NCBI GenBank assembly: GCA_021805205.1
Contig: JAJZFV010000034.1
Coordinates: 1-38,469 of the forward strand
From: Actinomycetes bacterium
GTDB lineage: Bacteria > Actinomycetota > Acidimicrobiia > Acidimicrobiales > Acidimicrobiaceae
Length of the DNA: 38,469 nt
Direction of reading: 5' to 3'
Each line of letters starts with the position of its first letter. Position 1 is the stretch's first letter. Both the position numbers and the translations under genes were made by a program. The notes under the pieces were generated by a model, which was not told the origin of the DNA, did no database searches, and saw only the letters and a list, made by a program, of their open reading frames with translations. This document shows positions 32,901 through 38,469 of the stretch, piece by piece.

Positions 32901-33392
32901 CTATTTAACGATACTTGGTACGTCGTTGGCTTCGAGGCTAGAAACGGTGTCGATCAACTTATAGAGTGCTGGTAGGGCTAGATTGATCGCCTCCTCTGCT
33001 TCGTGATCAAGCTTTTCAAATGCGGCGACCAGTACCGAAACCCTGTGGTCAATCAGGGTCAAGAGTTTTGATCGCCCAAAGTCGGTAAGAGATAGCTCTC
33101 CAACTCGGCGATCTTCCGTGGTTCCGTTTCTCTCTATTACGCCCATCTTCAATAGTCGCTTCACGATCGTTGACGCTGTATTCGGGGCGATCGAGAGCGC
33201 TTCGGCGGCTATTCCAACCCTTACCCTCTCGTGGTCAGCTACGTATCTTAGAAACTCGTACTCCGAAGCTGTGAAGTAGCGATCGGCAAATAGGTCGTGC
33301 TGGGTACGGCGCATCGCTCGTCGAAGATTCGCTATGACTTGGGTCAACTCGTGAGCTGTAATTTGACGATTGGAGTTGGCTACTTCTGACAT
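32901..33392 (-). CDS. MarR-family transcriptional regulator
   Basis: A 163-aa winged-helix regulator. The recognition region is IAAEALSIAPNTASTIVKRLLKMGVIERNGTTEDRRVGELSLTDFGR (about 60-107), containing the conserved D-R-R of the MarR wing. Flanking helices form the dimer interface. Start ATG 33392 lies inside a perfect inverted repeat, suggesting autoregulation. The gene is divergent from a DHA2 efflux pump (start 33579), a common pairing in which the regulator releases the promoter when a toxic ligand binds. Confidence 0.9.
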   Translation of the reverse strand: MSEVANSNRQITAHELTQVIANLRRAMRRTQHDLFADRYFTASEYEFLRYVADHERVRVGIAAEALSIAPNTASTIVKRLLKMGVIERNGTTEDRRVGELSLTDFGRSKLLTLIDHRVSVLVAAFEKLDHEAEEAINLALPALYKLIDTVSSLEANDVPSIVK

Positions 33393-33420
33393 ATCTGATA
33401 GTTTATTCTGTGACAGATAT
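33391..33420. promoter_or_regulatory. Candidate MarR operator
   Basis: ATATCTG (33391-33397) and CAGATAT (33414-33420) form a perfect inverted repeat with 16-nt spacing. It overlaps the MarR start codon and lies between marR and the divergent efflux-pump gene. Confidence 0.5.
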
Positions 33421-33578
33421 AAATTTCAAATAGCGGAGTTAGTCTTTTGCGAACGCCAAGTGAAGTTTCGGATCTTTCCTTACTCCGACTCTCACTTTAA
33501 TATGGTGTTAGTTGGTCAGAGGCTACAAACGATTGGCTTAGCAGAGCTCTCCGCTAGTTAGAGATTGACGGGTTCGAA

Positions 33579-35318
33579 GTGATCAGCGAAAAGTTATTGA
33601 ATGAAAAGTCTGATAGGTACAAGTGGATAGCGCTCTCAAATACGACGCTTGGAGTTTTGATGGCAACCATCGACTCCTCCATAACCCTAATTGCCTTACC
33701 AAACATATTTCGAGGCATCGGCCTTGATCCACTAGCGCCGGGTAATAGCTTCTACCTCCTTTGGATGATCCTTGGCTTTCTCATTATCACAAGTGTCTTG
33801 GTGGTTAGCCTCGGTCGCCTCGGAGACATCTTCGGTAGAGTGAAGATGTATAACCTGGGCTTCGTTATCTACACCATCGCCTCTCTGATACTTACCGTTG
33901 ACCCCTATCACGGCCGAAGCGGTGCACTTTACCTAATTATCTTTCGACTTCTTCAAGGTGTAGGCTCAGCCTTCTTGGTGGCGAACGCCTCTGCCATCCT
34001 CGCCGATGCCTTTCCGGCTAACCAACGTGGAACTGCGCTTGGAATCAACCAGGTTGCAGGTATCTCAGGCTCCTTCATTGGATTGGTACTCGGTGGTCTA
34101 TTAGCCCCAATCAATTGGCGCTTGATATTTCTGATCTCAGTTCCAATTGGAATCTTTGGAACGGTTTGGGCCTATCTCAAGCTTGAAGAGCGAGGGATTA
34201 GAAAGCCGGCAAAGATCGATTGGAACGGAAACGTCACCTTCGCCCTTGGCTTTGTCCTTATTATGGTGGGAATCACCTACGGTATTCAACCACACGGCAA
34301 GAGCTCCACCGGATGGACCTCTCCAGCTGTATTAGGTGAGCTAATTGCAGGATTAGCCCTCTTTGCAATCTTCGTAGTGGTTGAGCTAAAGAGTGATCAT
34401 CCTATGTTTCGCATAAGCCTCTTCAAGATCAGAGCCTTCTCCTTTGGAACCATCTCAACCTTTTTGGTCTCGGTCTCTAGAGGTGGGCTGATGTTCATGT
34501 TGATCATATGGCTACAAGGAATCTGGCTTCCACTTCACGGCTATAGCTTTGAAGCGACCCCACTGTGGGCAGGTATCTATATGTTGCCACTTACCATCGG
34601 CTTTTTGATAGCAGGGCCTCTCTCAGGTTACTTCTCGGATAAGATCGGTCCTCGCATATTTGCGACGGTTGGACCGATTGGGACGGCGCTGGCCTTCGTC
34701 GCCTTCCTCTTTCTTCCGGTCGACTTTCCTTATGTGGCATTTGCGGTAATTCTCTTAGTGTCAGGCCTCTCTCAGGGCCTTTTCGCCTCCCCTAATCGAG
34801 CTGCGGTGATGAACTCGCTTCCTCCAGGCGATAGAGGTGTCGGCGGAGCTATGAATTCAACCTTTCAAAACTCAGCTCAGGTATTTTCAATCGGTATCTT
34901 CTTCTCGTTGATGATCGCCGGGCTCTCCGCCACTCTGCCATCGGCACTTACCAAGGGTCTCACCGCACACGGAGTTAAGTTGGCAGCGGCAAGTAGCCTT
35001 TCACACGTACCTCCAGTATCGGTTCTCTTCTCAGCACTACTTGGATATAACCCAATTGCTAAGCTTTTGGGTCCATCGGCAATGGCCCAGATTCCCCACA
35101 AAGATGTAGTCGCACTAACCGGGCGTGGCTTCTTCCCTAAGTTGATCTCGGTGCCCTTTGCCTCTGGCATTCGCGAAGCATTTATCTTCGCGGTCATCGC
35201 CTGTGTCATTGCGGCGATCATCTCCTGGGCTAGGGGAAGTTCCAAGGCGCCTGCAGCAGATAGCGCCACCTCTAATACAGATGAAGACATGCCAATAGCT
35301 GAGATCTCGATCGATTAG
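33579..35318 (+). CDS. DHA2-family MFS efflux pump (EmrB/QacA type, 14 TM)
   Basis: A 579-aa membrane protein with about 14 hydrophobic segments. Family marks are WIALSNTTLGVLMATIDSSITLIALPNIF in TM1, motif A GRLGDIFGRVKMYNLG in loop 2-3, RLLQGVGSAFLVANASAILADAFPANQRGTALGINQVAGISGSFIGLVLGG (motifs B and C), and a later GPLSGYFSDKIGPR. It exports hydrophobic or cationic toxic compounds by proton antiport. The start at GTG 33579 has a weak ribosome site; a TTG at 33597 is possible. The divergent MarR gene probably regulates it. Confidence 0.88.
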   Translation: MISEKLLNEKSDRYKWIALSNTTLGVLMATIDSSITLIALPNIFRGIGLDPLAPGNSFYLLWMILGFLIITSVLVVSLGRLGDIFGRVKMYNLGFVIYTIASLILTVDPYHGRSGALYLIIFRLLQGVGSAFLVANASAILADAFPANQRGTALGINQVAGISGSFIGLVLGGLLAPINWRLIFLISVPIGIFGTVWAYLKLEERGIRKPAKIDWNGNVTFALGFVLIMVGITYGIQPHGKSSTGWTSPAVLGELIAGLALFAIFVVVELKSDHPMFRISLFKIRAFSFGTISTFLVSVSRGGLMFMLIIWLQGIWLPLHGYSFEATPLWAGIYMLPLTIGFLIAGPLSGYFSDKIGPRIFATVGPIGTALAFVAFLFLPVDFPYVAFAVILLVSGLSQGLFASPNRAAVMNSLPPGDRGVGGAMNSTFQNSAQVFSIGIFFSLMIAGLSATLPSALTKGLTAHGVKLAAASSLSHVPPVSVLFSALLGYNPIAKLLGPSAMAQIPHKDVVALTGRGFFPKLISVPFASGIREAFIFAVIACVIAAIISWARGSSKAPAADSATSNTDEDMPIAEISID

Positions 35319-35718
35319 CTTTTTTCTATCTTGCAAATAGAGGCCTCGGTAGCAGTAGTTGGATCCACAATTTGCTAGCCCTCTGTGCCGAAAGCATTGT
35401 CACCAGAGGTGCAGCTAGTGGATCTTGATGAAGCGCTAGCAGCACCTCTGGTTAAGAGAGAAGATATTTTTCCAAGAGAACAAAACTGAAGCAACATCGC
35501 CCAAAGTTATTTCCTTTCCTTGGGGCGATCTCGACCTAGTTCTTGTATGAGCAGTTGTGTTTTGAGCTCTTACGAGAGACCATCGGAAGGGTAGTTGAGT
35601 ATGGTTCTAGGACATCGACAACTTCCCATATCGATACGTAGGTGTCCGGTACTTTGCCATTTTGGCATAACTGCCAAATTTAATATTTCAATAACTACTT
35701 GCCGATACCTTTTTGTTC
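35319..35718. other. 400-nt gap after the efflux pump
   Basis: The gap contains the hairpin at 35402-35452 and otherwise no recognisable gene. The AT-rich stretch before the YHYH lipoprotein (about 35640-35710) may hold its promoter, but I cannot define the hexamers. Confidence 0.4.
35402..35452. terminator. Hairpin downstream of the efflux-pump gene
   Basis: ACCAGAGGTGC (35402-35412) pairs perfectly with GCACCTCTGGT (35442-35452). After one mismatch GCTAG (35414-35418) pairs with CTAGC (35436-35440). It lies 84 nt after the pump's stop codon. No strong T-run follows. Confidence 0.55.
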
Positions 35719-36780
35719 ATGTTAGAAAAATTATTACACATAAGGCACAAGACGGCGTTTCGTGGAGTGCTTCTCTCTGGCCTAGCAGCGGTCGTTGCTA
35801 GCTGTGGTACCAACACCGTTACGCTGAGCGCTGGAGGCGGCTCTACAACAACTTCATCGCAAGCGACCTCTTCAGCCCCGTCATCGACGACACAAATAGG
35901 CTCATCGCCGTCAACTACCGCAACTATTCCCCAAGCTAGTCCCAGTGTTCTACCACTAGGTGACGGCAAGGTTCTTTATGGGTCAGCTGCAGTGGGCTAC
36001 GTCGATAGCTGCGGAACTCTAAGGACAAATAATCGCCGAGTCCATGGCGGACCTTGGATCAATACCAGCAATGACACATGGACTCCAGCAGCCAAGTTGG
36101 CGGTTCAAGGTTCGAACTACTATTCAAACGCCTACTTTCATATGACGATCTCAAATGGCATCAGGACCATTGCCACCGACTCGGTACCAGTTGGGATGCC
36201 GGTCGGAAATTTCCCAATATCGCCCAGCGACCCCGCATATCAATACGATACCAACCCTAATCACGTAGTCCCTAAAGCACTATCAATTACCATTCCATCT
36301 TCACCTACCGTTGCTAGTGAACCGTCGTGTCTGCCACAGGGTGCAATAGGAGTTCTCACCAACGGCGTCTTGCTATTCAACGCATTAGACGCAGGTTCGC
36401 TCGATGCCGTTGCCCACGAGACACAAGATGTGTGCGGAGGTCACCCCGACCACTTCGGAACCTACCACTACCACGACATATCACCCTGCATATTAAAAAC
36501 CGCCACAGGATCTTCAACCCTGGTTGGATATGCGCTCGATGGATTCGGAATCTACGTCGAACGAAATAGCAACGGTTCTCTCGTGACTAATTCGCAGCTA
36601 GATCAGTGTCATGGGCGAGTATCTCCAATTCAATGGGATGGGAAGACGGTAAATATGTACCACTATGTCGCCACCAACGAGTACCCCTATACCCTGGGGT
36701 GCTTCGCCGGGACGGTAACTACCGCCGCAGCCACCTCCATTGGAGATCCGATCGCAGCCCTTACCCAACAACAAGGGTAA
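35719..36780 (+). CDS. YHYH-domain lipoprotein
   Basis: A 353-aa exported protein. A basic N-terminus and hydrophobic stretch end in a lipobox with C29 (VVASC), followed by a Ser/Thr-rich linker to about residue 70 typical of actinobacterial lipoproteins. The main domain contains GGHPDHFGTYHYHDISPC, the YHYH motif (249-252) that names the family, and later YALDGFGIYV and MYHYVATNEYPYTLGCF. YHYH proteins are secreted or surface proteins of unknown biochemical function; the His-rich motif suggests metal binding. Cysteines are few and may form disulfides. ATG 35719 is used; a TTG two codons earlier is possible, and neither has a clear ribosome site. Confidence 0.83.
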   Translation: MLEKLLHIRHKTAFRGVLLSGLAAVVASCGTNTVTLSAGGGSTTTSSQATSSAPSSTTQIGSSPSTTATIPQASPSVLPLGDGKVLYGSAAVGYVDSCGTLRTNNRRVHGGPWINTSNDTWTPAAKLAVQGSNYYSNAYFHMTISNGIRTIATDSVPVGMPVGNFPISPSDPAYQYDTNPNHVVPKALSITIPSSPTVASEPSCLPQGAIGVLTNGVLLFNALDAGSLDAVAHETQDVCGGHPDHFGTYHYHDISPCILKTATGSSTLVGYALDGFGIYVERNSNGSLVTNSQLDQCHGRVSPIQWDGKTVNMYHYVATNEYPYTLGCFAGTVTTAAATSIGDPIAALTQQQG

Positions 36781-37275
36781 ACAACTCTAAGATTTAAATG
36801 ATGGTGGGCATTTGGTGCCAAAACCGTAAAGGCTTTGAGCTTTCCCAAGGTTAGATTTGGGCTGCTGCCCCATTCATGGAAGGTTAGCCCTGTCTTGATC
36901 TCTCGTTTCTTGGGCTACTTCGGAAAAGACTCTACTCATGGGATAACTTCTGAACTCACCCTAAAGTGCACCACAAGAGCCCCAACCTTATTCATCCAAT
37001 AGGAGCCTGAGCACTTTTGCATCACGAGAGTGATACCACATGGTTCTCCGCGACGGGTCATTTTTCGGTTAATTGCATTTCCAACGTATGAGGAGTCGGT
37101 CCTGAGGTGCTAGCCGCGATAGGGTTTTGCGATCATCGTATCCCCTCGATGGTAAGCTAACCTCTGAGCTTCTTTACCGACTCTAGATCCAGAGGGGCGC
37201 TGTTGTAATTTCTATAATCGCAAGCCGCCCCTTTCTACCCTATCTGGCGCCCAGCCATTGTTATGATTTAGAGCA
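36781..37275. other. 495-nt gap before the acetyltransferase gene
   Basis: No gene is seen. A perfect TATAAT occurs at 37213-37218 but without a clear -35. It lies inside a loop closed by AGGGGCG (37193-37199) and CGCCCCT (37226-37232). The right end carries the extended -10 described for the acetyltransferase. Confidence 0.35.
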
Positions 37276-37276
37276 A
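37259..37276 (+). promoter_or_regulatory. Extended -10 promoter, probably leaderless transcript
   Basis: TG-T-TATGAT (37259-37267) is an extended -10 element whose hexamer ends 8 nt before ATG 37276. The start of transcription would fall on or next to the A of the start codon, and no ribosome site is present, which fits a leaderless mRNA, common in actinobacteria. Confidence 0.6.
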
Positions 37277-37734
37277 TGAGTGATTGGGCGATCCGTCAAG
37301 CAAAACCATCTGACTACGATTCGATTATTGCTGTAGTCAACGATTGGTGGGGGCGTGATGTCAGGAGTAGCGTGCCACGCCTATTTTTGGATCACTTTCA
37401 TGCTACGAGTCTGATTGCTACAAGCGGTGAAGAGCTCGCCGGATTCCTCGTTGGCTTTCACTCTCCCTGTGAACCTTGCGAGGCATACATTCACTTCGTC
37501 GGGGTTAACCCAAAGTTCCGCGGTTCTGGCCTTGCGAGTCAGCTCTATCAAGTGTTCTTCTCCGGGGCGAGAGAAAGAGGGCGCGATATCGTGCGAGCGA
37601 TAACAAGCCCAATCAACGAAGACTCAATTGCGTTCCACCTTTTCATGGGTTTCGAACTAACAGGTCCGGTGCCCGACTATAACGGTCCGGGGGTCGAACG
37701 AATTGTGTTTACTCGATTACTCAAAGGTACTTAG
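37276..37734 (+). CDS. GNAT-family N-acetyltransferase
   Basis: A 152-aa GNAT protein, the usual size for a single-domain member. It opens AIRQAKPSDYDSIIAVVNDWWG (strand 1 and helix 1). The acetyl-CoA pyrophosphate loop is R82-G-S-G-L-A (FVGVNPKFRGSGLASQLY), and the late NEDSIAFHLFMGFEL is the motif B N-x2-S/A-x2-x-F/Y-x-x-x-G-F pattern. It transfers an acetyl group to an amine on a small molecule or protein; the substrate is unknown. No ribosome site is present and the promoter lies directly against the ATG. Confidence 0.86.
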   Translation: MSDWAIRQAKPSDYDSIIAVVNDWWGRDVRSSVPRLFLDHFHATSLIATSGEELAGFLVGFHSPCEPCEAYIHFVGVNPKFRGSGLASQLYQVFFSGARERGRDIVRAITSPINEDSIAFHLFMGFELTGPVPDYNGPGVERIVFTRLLKGT

Positions 37735-38053
37735 ACCACTTTGAATTGAAAGACCATTTGGTCGGGTACGAGTCGATACCGGTGAATGTCAGGATAGTTG
37801 ACGCATTTGCCTGCTTTTAGATTAATGGCCATTTGGCCATTTTGAGCCGTTTTTGACTCTACGATTTCTCAGTTATCGACAATGGTTTTTTCATCGTCAC
37901 CGATCGGTTCGTAAGCGATTATTGAAATGTGCATAAACGCGGAGCGCCTACACACAATCCAACAATCTTTGACCGCTTTCACCAACAGTTTTCTGCTGCT
38001 GCTACCAGCTAAGGCAAATAGTCATTGAAGAGTTGGGGTGTTCCGAGATCGAT
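37735..38053. other. 319-nt gap before the IS remnant
   Basis: The gap contains AATGGCC-ATTT-GGCCATT (37824-37841), a perfect 7-bp stem followed by T-rich sequence, a possible terminator for the acetyltransferase gene. I could not find a clear IS terminal repeat in this stretch. Confidence 0.35.
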
Positions 38054-38469
38054 CTAAGTGATCAAACTTTGACTAACGACCGATCTATCTCGCGGTGGTG
38101 TGGTCCATGTTCCACCAGGAGGAGTCCAATCTCTCACTTTAGAGTTGACCCACCTCCTTGGACTCAGTTCTCTCGCCTTATTGTAGAGCTCGGCCCGTTT
38201 CGACAGCACCTCCATGTGGTTACCTTCGTGGACATCATGTGGAGTGACGAACTTTAGAGCACTATGGCGATGGTGATAGTTGTAGTAACTGACAAACTTC
38301 TCCACCCAGATTCGACTATCTGTAAGACTTTCAAATCCTTGAATAGGGATAACCTGGCCAGTACTTGGTTGTTCGAAAGAGCGCTTCGATGTGAGGGTTG
38401 TCATCTGATATGTAAAGGCCGAGAGTTAGAGGTGGTGATCCCCATCTTGTAACAAAGCTCCAGTAGAGA
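38054..38469 (-). pseudogene. IS3-family transposase (OrfB/rve) remnant, frameshifted
   Basis: The reverse strand encodes the C-terminal part of an IS3-type integrase-core transposase in three different frames. From the window edge: GITTSNSRPL (frame A, to about 38420), SDDNPHIEALFRTTKYWPGYP (frame B, about 38415-38345), then FESLTDSRIWVEKFVSYYNYHHRHSALKFVTPHDVHEG and the long ELSPRRW tail (frame C, about 38335-38054). Together they rebuild the usual S-x-S-R-P-x-x-S-D-D-N-P-x-x-E-A-x-F region with the catalytic Glu, and the H-x-H-S-A-L-x-F-x-T-P region. Two frameshifts make it inactive unless sequencing errors explain them. The upstream part lies beyond the window. Confidence 0.8.

Noticed and set aside
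1-38469. CRISPR array, rRNA or integrated prophage
   Set aside because: No regularly spaced direct repeats, no rRNA-like segments and no phage structural or integrase genes were seen, apart from the IS3 remnant.

Overview
The window looks like a chromosomal segment of a mid-GC actinobacterium. My best guess is an acidophilic member of the Acidimicrobiia (Acidithrix/Ferrimicrobium-like). This rests on the mid-range GC, frequent GTG and TTG starts, the Ser/Thr-rich linkers behind the lipobox cysteines, and the overall gene style. No rRNA, tRNA or core marker gene is present to prove it.

Left part (1-14652) holds amino-acid, amine and hydroxy-acid catabolism. It contains the tail of a GntR/FCD regulator, a methylaspartate ammonia-lyase with all catalytic residues, a threonine-synthase-like PLP enzyme, an RpiR regulator divergent from an APC permease, a class III aminotransferase, an SDR, an FMN-dependent alpha-hydroxy-acid oxidase, an acetamidase/formamidase, a second SDR and an MFS carrier. 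Apart from the permease-aminotransferase pair these genes are spaced singly, with complex hairpins in the gaps. I cannot assign them to one known pathway.

Central part (14994-32363) reads as a self-contained catabolic regulon. A FadR-type regulator precedes a tightly coupled five-gene operon (17358-22771) encoding the small and large subunits of a SuyAB-like (2R)-sulfolactate sulfo-lyase, a semialdehyde dehydrogenase, an IlvD/Edd sugar-acid dehydratase and an SDR. Next come a DapA-type 2-keto-3-deoxy-acid aldolase and a divergent pair of 2-hydroxyacid dehydrogenases: one of the Ldh2/ComC family and one of the D-isomer (SlcC/SerA) family. A sugar ABC transporter (binding protein, two permeases, a separately encoded ATPase) and a GH31 alpha-glycosidase complete the set. 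Together they fit import and hydrolysis of a sulfoquinovose glycoside, a sulfo-Entner-Doudoroff split to pyruvate and sulfolactaldehyde, oxidation to (S)-sulfolactate, inversion through sulfopyruvate to (R)-sulfolactate, and C-S cleavage to pyruvate plus sulfite. No lactonase or sulfite-handling gene is seen, and the GH31 does not carry the sulfonate-binding motif of YihQ, so the substrate is an inference.

The strongest non-coding signal is a 16-bp element, GGACAGAGGTCATACC, at two promoters about 15 kb apart: the sulfo-lyase operon and the ABC-permease/GH31 operon. At both sites the layout is identical (TTGACA, 17 nt, TAGnGT, 4 nt, element). Its core, GGT-N3-ACC on the complementary reading, is the classic FadR-type operator form, and a related site lies between the two hydroxyacid dehydrogenases. 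A different 10-mer is shared by the promoter regions of the ATPase and the binding protein.

Right part (32901-38469) holds a MarR regulator with a palindromic operator, a 14-TM DHA2 efflux pump, a YHYH-domain lipoprotein, a probably leaderless GNAT acetyltransferase, and a frameshifted IS3-family transposase remnant at the edge.
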